Source of the DNA: Conchocele bisecta
Taxonomy: Eukaryota > Mollusca > Bivalvia > Lucinida > Thyasiridae
Length of the DNA stretch: 64,000 nt
NCBI GenBank assembly: GCA_029237695.1
Contig: CM055272.1
Location: 37,166,901-37,230,900 of the forward strand
Reading direction: 5' to 3'
Shown: piece by piece, positions 22,480 through 33,245 of the stretch
Layout: every line of letters begins with the position of its first letter
Position numbering within the stretch: position 1 is the stretch's first letter
The notes under the pieces: generated by a model
Database searches by the model: none
Told to the model about the DNA's origin: nothing
The model's input: the letters and a program-made list of their open reading frames with translations, nothing else
Position numbers and translations under genes: made by a program

Positions 22480-23215
22480 GATTCGGCACAAAATATTCTT
22501 TACCGGAATTAAATAAGTGTATGATTGTGTCACTATTCCACCAGCTCTAAACATTGTGATTGCCTGCTATACAGATATAATCATTTTGTAATATTTATTT
22601 TTCTGTTGTGACTCGCGGCGGTATCAGGCTATTTTCATATGCAAATGAGGCATGCTAATTTTTAATTGTTTATACTAATTAAATGTGTCCTTAAACAACA
22701 ATATTTTCGACAGATTATAACGTATGATCTTTGCACATCAAAAAATAAATACAGAGAATAAATAATAATGTCCGTTAATATTTTAAGGAAACATGGTTAT
22801 CGCCCCTGATATCAGTGTGGAAATTTAGGTTGGATATAAAATGTATCATAATGCCAATAAATACGTGGGGTAATGGTGAATGAATGTTTATTTTGCTTGA
22901 AAAGTCTCAGATGAGGTCTGATATAATGAACATTTTGTGTCTACTGAGTGGGGCATGTACCTTTAAAGGTACATGCCCCACTCAGTAGGCACAAATTGTT
23001 ATAATTAAAACATATGCCTCATTTGCGTATGAAAATAGCCTGATACCACCGCGAGTCACTATCAGTAAAATAAATATTACTATATGATTATATCTGTTTC
23101 GCGGGCACTCGTAATTTTTAGAACTGGTGGAATAATGACACAATTATACCCTTATTTAATTCCTATAAAGAACAGTTTGTGCATGCTGCGTGGGCATGTC
23201 CCTTTAAAGCAGGAA
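22480..23215. mobile_element. Long inverted-repeat element, family N
   Basis: Outer arms of about 170 bp face each other (AGGCTATTTTCATATGCAAA at about 22627 against its complement at about 23020). An inner palindrome of GGTACATGCCCCACTCAGTA class is at about 22945-22990. A second copy is at 30235-30715. No coding frame. Confidence 0.65.
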
Positions 23216-23255
23216 ACAATGTGTCAAAATCTTTTTTCAGTCGTCCTGATTTAAC

Positions 23256-23640
23256 CCTTTCACCCTAAGTAACCGGAACGGATTTTGATATGTTAATTTT
23301 GCAACCAATCCAACCGTCACAAAATTATTTTCCAACTACCGGTAGTCCATTTATGAACAGGGTGTATATTTTGTTCTCAAAAATATGAAAATTACTTTCC
23401 AAAAGTGCAGACCCTGATAAGACAGCTCATCTGGATCCATGTGCATACGTGCGAATGTATATACGTTAGTAACACCTTTCATTTTTCAAGAACTTGTGAA
23501 CCGCTTCACCGATTTTGATAATATTTGGCCACAATGTGTGTCATGGGATGGTGCTTTGTTTTGTGTACGACCCATGTCTAACTGCCAAGGTCAAGGTCAC
23601 TGAGGACTTATGTTCACCTTGTTTATAACATAAAACTGTT
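23256..23640. repeat. Fold-back fragment followed by an AACTTGTGAACCGCTTCACC fragment
   Basis: 23256-23440 is half a GTGAAAGGGTTAA-family fold-back (AACCCTTTCACCC, GATTTTGATATGTTAATTTT). 23455-23640 matches the fragments at 1440 and 62760, including CCAAGGTCAAGGTCACTGAG. Confidence 0.55.
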
Positions 23641-23756
23641 AAATTTTTTTATTCTCATTATTAAGGTTGCCAGCGATTATTAAGGTTGTTGGCTTCGTAT
23701 AGCGATTCCATTTTTTTTTGTTTTGTTGAAACAAATGATCTGATTAGTTTATTTCT

Positions 23757-24258
23757 CCATAATTCCAGCACAAAAATATTTACATAATTCCCTAAGATTT
23801 GATTGTAGCAAGTCTCTGTCCAAAATTTATATCCCAGTAAACTCCCACGCTGAACTACTTTCCGTAACCGTGAGGAGCAGTTAAAATAATTCTTAAGAAA
23901 ACGGAAAATAAACACATTTTCCTGATGAATTTATTTCCAGTGCTGGAATTATAAGGAATGAATGGCCTTTTTGTGGAATTTATCGGGGTATAAACTTGGA
24001 AAAGTCCCGGGAATACTGGACAAAGGCCGGAAGGCCTCATCCAGTATTCCCGCGACTTTTCCAAGTTTATATCCCTATAATAACCAATAGGATAAAAATA
24101 AACAATTGGCGATAAAAAATTACAATTTTCGAGAAAAAATTGTTGTTTTTTTTTTTTTTTTTTTTTAGAAAATTGTAATTTTTTATCGCCAATTGCGAAA
24201 GTGGCTTTTCCAAGTTTATACCCCGATAAATTCCACAAAAAGGCCATTCATTCCTATA
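23757..24258 (-). mobile_element. Family H MITE with a nested family E fragment
   Basis: Family H runs from ATAATTCCAGCACAAAAATA to GGCCATTCATTCCTATAA. It is interrupted at about 24080-24203 by GGCGATAAAAAATTACAATT and its inverted partner, the core of family E without its CAGGGATTCC end. Confidence 0.6.
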
Positions 24259-24439
24259 ATGATGAAAGTTTATGTTTTCTGAAATATGTCCTGCTACTAC
24301 AGTTGTATGCAGTATGTTCTGGGTTGTTAACACTGAACTGAATCTCATAATTATCAGGCATGGAGAATAATTGGTCCTTGACTTCGAGATTTTAGCTTGT
24401 TTGGAATTGAATCTTGTGATAAATATGTATTAGAATTTT

Positions 24440-24530
24440 TTACGAAGACATGGAAGCTGGGAGCTCTTTAGAATCGTCACACTGTGACGATTCTAAAGAC
24501 CTCCCAGCTTCCATGATTATTTAAATTTTT
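24440..24530. repeat. Short fold-back
   Basis: CATGGAAGCTGGGAGCTCTT and its complement flank TTTAGAATCGTCACACTGTG. It shares the TTTAGAATCGTC centre found in families F, J and K. Confidence 0.6.
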
Positions 24531-24887
24531 GTAACATACCGTATTATAAGGTAATTTATCAGGATATTCTGTGTCTTCGCCATATAACATGTGGAGATGG
24601 CATACATGTACACCCCTATGCTATAAATATGGAATAAAGTTTCAACTGCCATAGACATCAATGCAAAATGACATTTATTTATAGCAAACAAAAAAATTAA
24701 CTCTGTTAATCAATTTTCAAAATTTTCAAGAAAATAAGTGACGTAAATGGCAATAGAATATTAATGTTGCCAGTGTTGTGTTTGGATTTTAATTCTGTCA
24801 ATCAGGCAGTGAAATGTCACAATTTGAAATTTACATCAATGTGGAAAATTAACATTTCCCATAGAGGCCAATGCTAACAGTGCTGAA

Positions 24888-25250
24888 ATTGACAACTTGT
24901 AATTGACAACTTGTAATTGACAACTTGTAATTGACAACTTGTAATTGACAACTTGTAATTGACAACTTGTAATTGACAACTTGTAATTGACAACTTGTAA
25001 TTGACAACTTGTAATTGACAACTTGTAATTGACAACTTGTAATTGACAACTTGTAATTGACAACTTGTAATTGACAACTTGTAATTGACAACTTGTAATT
25101 GACAACTTGTAATTGACAACTTGTAATTGACAACTTGTAATTGACAACTTGTAATTGACAACTTGTAATTGACAACTTGTAATTGACAACTTGTAATTGA
25201 CAACTTGTAATTGACAACTTGTAATTGACAACTTGTAATTGACAAGTGTC
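24888..25250 (+). repeat. 14-bp tandem satellite, about 25 copies
   Basis: The unit GACAACTTGTAATT repeats without visible error for about 350 bp. Because 14 is not a multiple of three and no frame on the minus strand has a stop, all three minus frames stay open (122-148 residues of a 14-residue repeat). This is a satellite, not a gene. No unique spacers are present. Confidence 0.95.
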
Positions 25251-25255
25251 ATCTT

Positions 25256-25378
25256 GTAAGTTTTTTGGGATTTCCCTCCCAAGGCAGCAGGTTAAAATAC
25301 ATGCGGGATCGAACCCGTTGGCCCGGCCTTAAATGACCTTATCTGTTGATAGGCCGTTACACAGCAATAAATCAATCA
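25256..25378 (+). repeat. SINE S1 (3' part)
   Basis: GGGATTTCCCTCCCAAGGCA, CGGGATCGAACCCGTTGGCC and CTGTTGATAGGCCGTTACAC. It abuts the 14-bp satellite. Confidence 0.6.
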
Positions 25379-25558
25379 CTTTTCATAGAATCAATTTCTA
25401 CTTATCTCCAACTAAAAATTATTTGTTTGTGTCGAGTTGTTCGCTTATAATTGAATTGAAACCTAACCCATGTTTTGCATGCAAGTGTATGGGAAGCAGA
25501 ACTTCTATTCTATATTTACGGAATGTTGGTGTATATCGATGGTCTAGTATTAGGCAGG

Positions 25559-25726
25559 GATTCCGCTGGCGATCGCCACTTTCGCAAATGGCAATAAAAA
25601 TAAACAATTGGCGATAAAAAATTACAATTTTCGAAAAAAAATCCAAAAATTTATAATTTTTTATCGCCAATTGTTTTATTTTTTTTGAAGTGGCGATTTT
25701 TTTATTTTCCCCAGCGGAATCCCTGA
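25559..25726. mobile_element. MITE family E with target duplication
   Basis: CAGGGATTCCGCTGGCGATC to CCCCAGCGGAATCCCTG. ATTAGG occurs immediately on both sides. The copy at 48550 has CACTGG on both sides, so a 6-bp duplication looks usual. Confidence 0.75.
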
Positions 25727-25776
25727 TTAGGCTGTAAGTATCTTGATAAAAAGGTCTGTTACGGCCTTATTCTATG

Positions 25777-26181
25777 CAGAGCTCCAGATAAGCTGCGTAT
25801 TTGCGTAAATACCCAATTAAAATTGCCAAAAACCCAATTGAAATCAGAAGTAGCGAGTATCAAAAAGCAATAACAAATTTGTGGTACCTTTATCATGCTG
25901 CAGAAAGCAATAAACAGACAACAAATATAGCATATTTTTCTTATTTTCCATGAAAACACATCTTGGCATTTCATTAGAATTGTCTCCAAGGAGACAATTC
26001 TAATGAAATGCCAAGACATGTTTTCATTTCGAAGCAAACTACTCAATAATTGCTGTCTGTTGATGTGTAAACAGTAGTGTGATTTTATTTTACCCAATTA
26101 AAATATTGAAATACCCAATGCTTCAGAAATGATGAAGTGGAGTGAAAATACTCAATTACTAATTCCTTATCTTTAGCCCTG
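25777..26181. mobile_element. Fold-back MITE family F
   Basis: CAGAGCTCCAGATAAGCTGC to CTTATCTTTAGCCCTG. The central palindrome TTAGAATTGTCTCC / GGAGACAATTCTAA is near 25988. Confidence 0.75.
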
Positions 26182-26375
26182 ACTATATCATCGACATAGC
26201 ATGTGTAGAGTATGTTTTTTAGGACTTTATACACGTTATTGTTATATTTACCAAGTCCTGGCTTGAATGACTCGTTCATGATATGACTTTACACATCTTA
26301 AAATTTTGCTGAAAATTATTTACAAATACTGTATGGAGGGTATAATCTGCGGGTTTTTTATTTTTGCTATATTCG

Positions 26376-26718
26376 TGGACTCTGGATATCCGCGAATTCA
26401 AAGCACCACAAATAATTTCCCACATCATGAGATCGTGTTTGACGGAGAGAGAAAAATGTCCCAGTATTGGTTCCGTTTGGATTTTGGTACACAGATGTTA
26501 GTTACGGGGATTATCAGTAATTTGAAGATGGGGTGGGTTGTGTATTGTACATACATTAGCATTCATCAATAGGTTTTAAACGATACAATATAGGTGTGAA
26601 ATTTGCCGAAAAAAGAGATGCTTTATCATAAATTAGTTTATTTCTTTTGTTTCCTTGCAGGGCTCAATTCGTACCCAAAATATTTCGCCTCAGATACATT
26701 TGTCCGAGTGATTTATAA
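26376..26718 (+). pseudogene. Possible two-exon remnant of a discoidin (F5/8C)-like domain
   Basis: The open frame ending at 26532 reads FPHHEIVFDGERK, then YWFRLDFGTQMLVTGIISN. This resembles the core of F5/8 type C domains (W-x-[QR]-[LV]-D-[LF]-G followed by [TV]-G-[IV]). A donor GG/gtgggt at 26533 and a strong acceptor TTTCCTTGCAG at 26660 join in phase to AQFVPKIFRLRYICPSDL and a stop at 26716-26718. That continuation fits the next strand of the same fold. The part before about 26400 (GCGAATTCAAAGCACC) recurs at 27480 and is repeat. No neighbouring exons were found, so it is probably a relic; the domain call is tentative. Confidence 0.35.
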
Positions 26719-26827
26719 ACCAAACAAAATAGTACTAGTAGAAACATGTATTTTTATTGTTCAATACATATCAATATAATCATTAAATTATATTAGAATG
26801 ATAATTGAGCTTATTCTAACAACGTCA

Positions 26828-27010
26828 GAGATGGGTTGTGGCCTAGGGGTTAGAACACCTGACATCCAAAATGGAGGTTGTGGGTTCAAACCTCGACTAG
26901 GGCATCAAAAAATACTTTAATAGTATTTCCATCCCATTGGTCTGTCGGATGAGACTTTAAACTGCGGTCCCGTCTCTATATGACTTTAGCTGTTGCTGGG
27001 ACTCTAAACC
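26828..27010 (+). repeat. tRNA-derived SINE S2
   Basis: A-box TGGCCTAGGGGTTAGAAC, B-box GGGTTCAAACCTC, then a shared tail with ATTTCCATCCCATTGGTCTG and CTTTAGCTGTTGCTGGGAC. Other copies: 50812-50998 (+), and minus-strand copies at 45718 and 49357-50225. Confidence 0.75.
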
Positions 27011-27070
27011 CTTTCACTTTATACGAACAACGCAAATTATCACCTCATGCTGATACAGTTATAATATCAT

Positions 27071-27231
27071 CAGAGCAACAGTTAAGGTGCGTAAAAAATG
27101 GCAAGTTGGGAGTGCTTTAGAATCGTCTCAATGAGACGATTCTAAAGCACTCCCAACTTGCCATTTTTGATGAAGGAATAACAAACTTTCACCCCAAGTT
27201 GGTCAAATAACGCACCTTAACTGGGGTTCTG
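27071..27231. mobile_element. Fold-back MITE family K
   Basis: CAGAGCAACAGTTAAGGTGC to CGCACCTTAACTGGGGTTCTG. A perfect central palindrome runs from GGCAAGTTGGGAGTGC to its complement around TTTAGAATCGTCTC. Confidence 0.75.
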
Positions 27232-28340
27232 ATTGTATTAGTAATTAGGCCACATGTAATCCAAGTAGGGTTGTATTAAACCTGTGAAGAGACCAATGTG
27301 TTATATATTAGCTCACCATTGTAAATTTACACCGAGTGAGCATATGTCAAGCCTGTAGGACATAAGCTGTCGACATAAACATCAACGACGGTCACAACTC
27401 GAGTCATTCGAATGGGGTTAAAATCTGGAACGAACCATACACAATGAATTCAATGCACCGCAAATTTTCTTTTTCAACAATCGAATGACTGCGAATTCAA
27501 AGCACCGCAAATAATTATTATGAAAGCAAACCACAGAATAAAAACACCGCAGAATTATTCCTCCGTATAGTAGTTGTTTCCTTTGTGCTCAGTCAGGGTT
27601 TTAATAACAGCATACAAAAACAGCTTGCTCCGATATATTTCAATTTTACCATTTTTGTTGACATCAGACATACATATACCATGTGCATGTTTATATTGTA
27701 CTCTTATTGTTTACCCTAGTTTCTCGACTAAACAGCATTTCTTCTCAATTAATCGCATTTTGCGACGCTTTCACTATTATTATTAAATTAATCATTAAAT
27801 GTTCAGCGCTATATTTAGAACCAATTTTATACCTTGTTGTCATCAGTTCACGAGACGCAAAGCATATTTCCGCCCACACACGCGCACACTTCATGTCACC
27901 GCCAATCACATACTAGTATAGCAATTCAAAACATGTTTACGGCAGAGCTTCGCGACTGGGCTGGGTAAACAATAAGTACGTTATAGTTCACATATTGAAT
28001 TTTTTATAAATAATTTATTAAAAATTCAATATATGAACTATAACTATTACTTACAGACATACCGGTAGCTGTAGGCGAATGTCGTATAAATGAATGCATT
28101 TTAAAAATGATGGCATTTAAATAAATGATAGGTACTAGTCAAAAATAAAATGATTTACATGTACAATTAATTTTATAATGGGAATGTATATGAGGTTCTT
28201 TTTGTAACTACATGTATCTATTTTCTGTAGTATGACGTAAAAAGAATATGTTAGTATTGTGTTAGTAATTTTGCTGTAAGAATAGAATTTTACTGCATGT
28301 ATTTGCCATAAATTTACATTTACTATATTACTACACACTT
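27232..28340. other. Non-coding stretch with a repeat shared with 38100-38420
   Basis: 27690-28070 shares with 38100-38420 the run CCCTAGTTTCTCGAC, AGTTCACGAGACGCA, TAGCAATTCAA, and an inverted block ATAGTTCACATATTGAATTT / AAAATTCAATATATGAACTA. A fragment near 27480 repeats the lead of the F5/8C-like frame. No gene is seen. Confidence 0.45.
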
Positions 28341-28720
28341 AATAATTTCATTGATGGATTGGCGAACAGTGCAGATCCTGATCAGACTGTGCAGATGCAC
28401 TGAGAAGATGCACAGTCTGATCTGGATCTACACTGGTCGTAAAAGGGTCGTAAAAACCCATAAGCCCCATTTCTCGAGTCACAGCCACATTTCTTTGCTT
28501 ATGCTTTGGCTTTCTTGTATGTGAGAGTTGAATCTGGTTATGCCCCTTATAAGAGAAGAGTACCGGTAATCCTACCGGTGTCAATAGATAGCACCGGGTA
28601 TGGAACCTGTTTGAGCCAATTTCCACCCTTAAATATAAGCCGAATGAACGTGTCAAAGAATATCCCCCCATTGACAAATATCCCCCCACATTTTGAAATT
28701 TGACATGTTTGTGGCAGGGG
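28341..28720. repeat. Dispersed repeat fragments
   Basis: 28360-28480 has GTGCAGATCCTGATCAGACT and CCCCATTTCTCGAGTCACAG. 28500-28620 carries GAGTTGAATCTGGTTATGCC, also seen next to S1 copies at 34370 and 35935. Confidence 0.45.
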
Positions 28721-28741
28721 GGGGGGGGGGGGGGGGGGGGT
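28719..28741 (+). repeat. Poly-G run
   Basis: About 22 consecutive G bases. The copy number is likely unreliable. Confidence 0.7.
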
Positions 28742-28822
28742 GACGGTGGGGATTATATTTGGCAAATATCTTCCCCTTCCCTGTTGGCATCAGTGAATGG
28801 TATTGTCTTCCGTATCCTTATC

Positions 28823-28999
28823 AAAGCTCCAGTTAAGGTGCGTAATTGGACCAAATTTTCCGGGTATTTTTCTTATTTCTTCACAAAAAATGGCAAGTTG
28901 GGATTGCTTCTAAAGCACTCCCAACTTACCAATTTTGGCGAAGAAATAACGAAAGTCTCCCTAAAGTTGATCACATTATGCACTTTATCTGGAGCTCTG
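28823..28999. mobile_element. Fold-back MITE family K, hairpin shortened
   Basis: AAAGCTCCAGTTAAGGTGCG to TTTATCTGGAGCTCTG. The central TTTAGAATCGTCTC palindrome has been lost, leaving GGGATTGCTTCTAAAGCACT. Confidence 0.65.
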
Positions 29000-29236
29000 C
29001 TTATCCTACCATATCTAGTCACTAATTTGTATGTGTACATTCATGTCATTAATTTTTTGCGCACTTGCCGAATATTATTTTGTTCTACTACGCTGATCAT
29101 ATACATGTACCACTAGCTTGTAATATCATTTTTTGTTTATATAATTTTTTGTTTGAAACAATGAGTCATATTTTCCATAAATGATGCCAAAAAGTGACAA
29201 AATATTCAGCGTTCATGTGGAATTTAATTTGTGTCA

Positions 29237-29468
29237 AACCCTTACGCTATCTTAATTTTTTGTCATCTGCTGTTTATTTTCCATTTTTATCATCAAAAAC
29301 ATGATTTGACAGCACTTTAGAATAAGTTACATGCTTTGACAGCACTTTAGAATCATTTCCATTGGAAATGATTCTAAAGTGCTGTCAAACCATGTTTTTA
29401 TTGAGAAATAAGGCAAGATATGAAAGCAACAGCAGACGACAATTGTTATGTGTAGCGGTCTAAGGGTT
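29237..29468. mobile_element. Fold-back MITE family J
   Basis: AACCCTTACGCTATCTTAAT and CTAAGGGTTA form the outer arms, with GTCATCTGCTG / CAGACGAC inside. A long inner hairpin CTTTGACAGCACTTTAGAAT is centred on TTTCCATTGGAAA at about 29362. Confidence 0.7.
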
Positions 29469-29559
29469 AATTTGAAATTGTCAATGTCGGCATAAAAACG
29501 GCAGTATGATGCGAGAGATAATGACAGGGGCGTGTCCATTTCTCAGTTTACCATTACCT

Positions 29560-30100
29560 ATATATAGTACATAGAATTTCGCATGTGCTATGTAAATTTT
29601 GCCAACTTTCGACATCATTTATGGAAAATATTGTATAATTTTATGTTCTTAGGTACAAAATCACACGACTTGTCTCAAATGTGGCAAGGTATGTTTTTCT
29701 CAGTCAGTGACCATGTCTCATATGTGGTTGTGACTGGAGAAATCAAGCCATTTCTGACCAGTGTAAATCCAAAGCATCCTGCGTATTCACACAGTCTGAT
29801 CAGGTTGTACATTGTTCACTGTCTGTTTAATCAGTGAACACCCACCATTCTTCTAACGAACAGTGTTTAACCCATTTCAGTCTAAGGATACGATAATTTT
29901 TTGTAAAAAAAATATCTTTATTTTGTTTATTTCTCTGTGAAGGTATATGTTGTTACCACTCATTTGAACCGTCTCGTCGAGTGAGTGGTAACAACATATT
30001 CTTTCGTGATGAAATAAAGAAAATTGGGATTTTTTTATCATAAAAGTTTCATACTACATGTACTATAATTGTATCCCTTCTTTAATGGGTTAATCAGTGA
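29560..30100. repeat. Fragments of two fold-back families
   Basis: 29580-29740 is a half copy of the family doubled at 60100-60710 (GGTACAAAATCACACGACTT). 29862-30095 is a fold-back with ATGTTGTTACCACTCATTTG and GAACCGTCTCGTCGAGTGAG, related to 31000-31140 and 51245-51455. Confidence 0.55.
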
Positions 30101-30234
30101 ACACCCACCATTCTTCTAACGAACAATATGGATCCTTATCAGGCCTAGTTAAAAATTGCACACACATGTACTTTATATGCCAACATCATCAATTGTGCCT
30201 CGTTAATCCCACTTTATGGTGTCCAGTCCTATAG

Positions 30235-30715
30235 CTTTTAAAGGTACCGGTACATGCCCACTCAGTAGGCACAAAATGTTCTTTATAGGAAGTGAATAAG
30301 TGTATAATTGTGTCATTATTCAACCAGTTCTAAAAATTACGAGTGCCTACCATACAGGTATAATATTTATTTTACTGATAGTAACTTGCGGTGGTATCAG
30401 GCTATTTTCATATGAAAATGAGGCATGATAACAGATTATAAAGTACGGTATGATCACTGCACATCAACAAATAAACATCATAAATACAGAGGATACATAG
30501 TAAGTTCCGTTAACATTTTAAGGAAACACAGTTATCGCCCCCTAATATCAGTGTGGAAATTTACGTCTGATATAAATGTATAATAATGCCAATCAATACG
30601 TGGGGTAATGGTGAATGATTGTTTATTTGGCCAGAAAATGTCTCAGATGATGTTTCTGATATAAAGAACATTTTGTGCCTACTGGGTTGGCGTGTACCTT
30701 TAAGGACCACCAGGG
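30235..30715. mobile_element. Family N inverted-repeat element, copy 2
   Basis: Shares GTACATGCCCACTCAGTAGG, GTGTATAATTGTGTCATTAT and AGGCTATTTTCATATGAAAA with 22480-23215, but keeps a different subset of the arms. Confidence 0.6.
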
Positions 30716-31360
30716 ATTTGTTATCCGCTCGCCAATAGGCAAGATGGGGATATAGCATTAGTTCATGTATGCAATTCTCAATTCTCTCCCCCCCCCCCCA
30801 CCCCGATGCAGCAGGTTACATGCGGGATCAAACTCGTTGGCCAGGCTTTAAATGATCTCAATTGTTGATAGGCCTTTAAACACCAATAAATCAAATCAAA
30901 TCCATGTATGTAGACCTATGTGCGTACACATGTACGTTAGGAACACATTTCATTTCTTAATCGATCATGCTGAGATATGCCATTTTGATTGGGGAAAGTC
31001 ATAAATATTTTCTTTAAATGTGCCCAGAAGTATATGTCGCGACTTCCATTTGAACCGTCTCATTGAGACGGTTCAAATGAGTGGTCGCAACATATACTTT
31101 AATTGAGAAATAACAAAAATAAACGTAAAATATTTTAAAGGTGTATTCCGCATGTTTATACCGTAACTTATAAACCACTTCACCGACTTAATCATATTTG
31201 GCCACAATATGTGTCCATGGATGATGCTATATTTCGCATAACCCCACGTCTGAATATCCAATGTTCACATAACCCCACGTCTGAACATCCAATGTTCACA
31301 TAACCCCACGTCTGAACATCCAATGTTCACATCACTGAGAACTTCTGTGCATTTTATTAT
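30716..31360. repeat. SINE S1 fragment, fold-back M and GAGGGGATATAGC-type fragments
   Basis: 30785-30900 is S1 (GATGCAGCAGGTTACATGCG, GTTGATAGGCCTTTAAACAC). 31000-31140 is a fold-back around GAACCGTCTCATTGAGACGG. 31255-31335 has three direct copies of ATAACCCCACGTCTGAA. Confidence 0.55.
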
Positions 31361-31575
31361 CAAAGCTGCCAGTGAGGGGATTAGCTTAGTGACAATGATG
31401 CCATTATTTTTCTTATTTCTTTTTGTTTTCATATAAGTATTATTACTTTTGTACTTATTTAGGTATTTTCTAAATCTGTATTATCGCATGTACCGGTATA
31501 TATGCGATTTGAAATAATATGTACCAAAATAGGTGGTGGAGGTGTATTTACCATATTATAAGCACTAACCCATAT

Positions 31576-32010
31576 GTTAACTCTTTGCATGCTGGGAAAT
31601 TTGTGGGCTATAAATAGTTAAAAAATAACAGATGACAATTCATTATATTTTCTTTTATTTCTCCTTATAAATGTCATGAATATGTCTTGGAATTTCATTA
31701 GAATTGTGTCCAGAGGACACAATTCTAATGAAATTTCAAGACATATTTACGGAGAGAAATAAAAGATATACTCCTAATTCGTTTGGCGGATATTTTCGCC
31801 GCTAGCATGCAAAGAGTTAAGTCTCCTACAGCTAGGGTTATATGGAGGCTAGCATGCAAAGAGTTAAGTCTCCTACAGCTAGGGTTATATGGAGGCTAGC
31901 ATGCAAAGAGTTAAGTCTCCTACAGCTAGGGTTATAGGGAGGCTAGCATGCAAAGAGTTAAGTCTCCTACAGCTAGGGTTATATGGAGGCTAGCATGCAA
32001 AGAGTTAAAC
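31576..32010. mobile_element. Fold-back MITE with a 47-bp tandem expansion of its right end
   Basis: The outer arms are TAACTCTTTGCATGCTGG and CTAGCATGCAAAGAGTTAA. The inner palindrome is TTAGAATTGTGTCC / GGACACAATTCTAA at about 31713. The right end plus 28 bp of flank (GTCTCCTACAGCTAGGGTTA...) is repeated about four times at 31811-32010. A second element of this family is at 38935-39390. Confidence 0.7.
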
Positions 32011-32084
32011 ATATAAATGTGTACCTTCTTTTCTTCACTGAGGTATGTTTCTGGACCACTCTCACAGTGTAATATGTTATGTAT

Positions 32085-32842
32085 CAGTGTAGATCTGGTA
32101 TTGTTGCATGACTGCCGCTGTTTGACACCGCTCACAGCCGTGTTAAAAACGTAAAGCGCGTGCTGTTTGACCATGGCTGTAGACAATGCTCTTTCCGGGG
32201 CCAAGCCAACATCTACGTAATACACAAGTCTCATGACATTACTACAAGCAGAGCTTCAGTTAAGGTGCGTAATTTGACCAACTTGGGATGAAATTTTGTT
32301 ATTTCTTCATCAAAAATGGCAAGTTGGGAGTCCTTTAGAATCGTCCCATTGAGACGATTCTAAAGCACTCCCAACCTGCTATTTTTGATGAAGAAATAAT
32401 AAATTTACCTCCAAATTACGCACCTTAACTGGAGCTCTGTAGAACGTGCCATTACGTCACAAGAAACAAAATTGTTACGCTATCTCCAGATTACTATCAT
32501 AGGCAACTCTTGTAGCTATTACGTCACCAGATCAGTTTACAACGGTCACGCTGAAATTTTGAAATAAATGCAGCTGCATCACGCAACGTGTACTGCGGCC
32601 CCGGAATATGTATGAGTAAATCAGCTGTTTGAATGGAGCAGATTATCAAAGTACCGAAAGTACTGCATAGATGCTCAAATTGCACGATATTTCCGACGGA
32701 AATGTAACAATAACATTTGACTATGTCCAGCTGTGTGACTCGGAACTGTTTGAACCCACGGCCTGCGGCCTTGGGGTTCAAACAGTTCTCTTGTGCCATG
32801 GCAACTGTTTACCAACGGCTGGACATTGTGGAACCTTATACA
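32085..32842. mobile_element. Family O repeat, copy 2, split by a family K MITE
   Basis: Matches 19690-20516 on both sides of a family K insertion at 32248-32439 (CAGAGCTTCAGTTAAGGTGC to CTTAACTGGAGCTCTG). Confidence 0.6.
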
Positions 32843-32848
32843 TGTACT

Positions 32849-33052
32849 TAACCCTTACAATGCGGGAAATGAAAATTGTCGTCTGCTATGGTTTTGTATT
32901 TTGTATTCCTTCTTGATAAAAACATGTTTTGGCAGCACTTTAGAATCATTTCCATTGGAAATGATTCTAATGTGCTGTCAAACCATGTTTTTGATGAGAA
33001 AAAGGGAAAATAGAAAGCAGACGACTAAATTTAATTTAGAATTGTAAGTGTT
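32849..33052. mobile_element. Fold-back MITE family J
   Basis: AACCCTTACAATGCGGGAAA to GAATTGTAAGTGTTAA. The hairpin GGCAGCACTTTAGAATCATT is centred near 32955. A decayed half copy follows at 33148-33245. Confidence 0.7.
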
Positions 33053-33245
33053 AATAGTCTGTATCACTTTTACGTATTCTGCAAATATTGATTTAGAAGG
33101 TTTAATGTTGTTTACAAGCAGTTCATGATAGACACACAATTTAATTAACCATTACAATGCTGAATTGTATTGTGTCGTCTGCTGTTTGTTTTTTATTTTC
33201 CATTTTTCTAACCAAAAGCATGCTTTGACAGCATATTTTCTCATG

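Noticed and set aside
24888..25250. CRISPR-like array
   Set aside because: The repeats are contiguous with no spacers, and the DNA is animal nuclear.
24836..25282. Three overlapping repetitive open frames on the minus strand
   Set aside because: They are the three frames of the 14-bp satellite, which contains no stop in any of them.
28700..29116. 138-residue frame starting in a poly-G run
   Set aside because: It crosses a G homopolymer and a family K MITE; no conserved segment.
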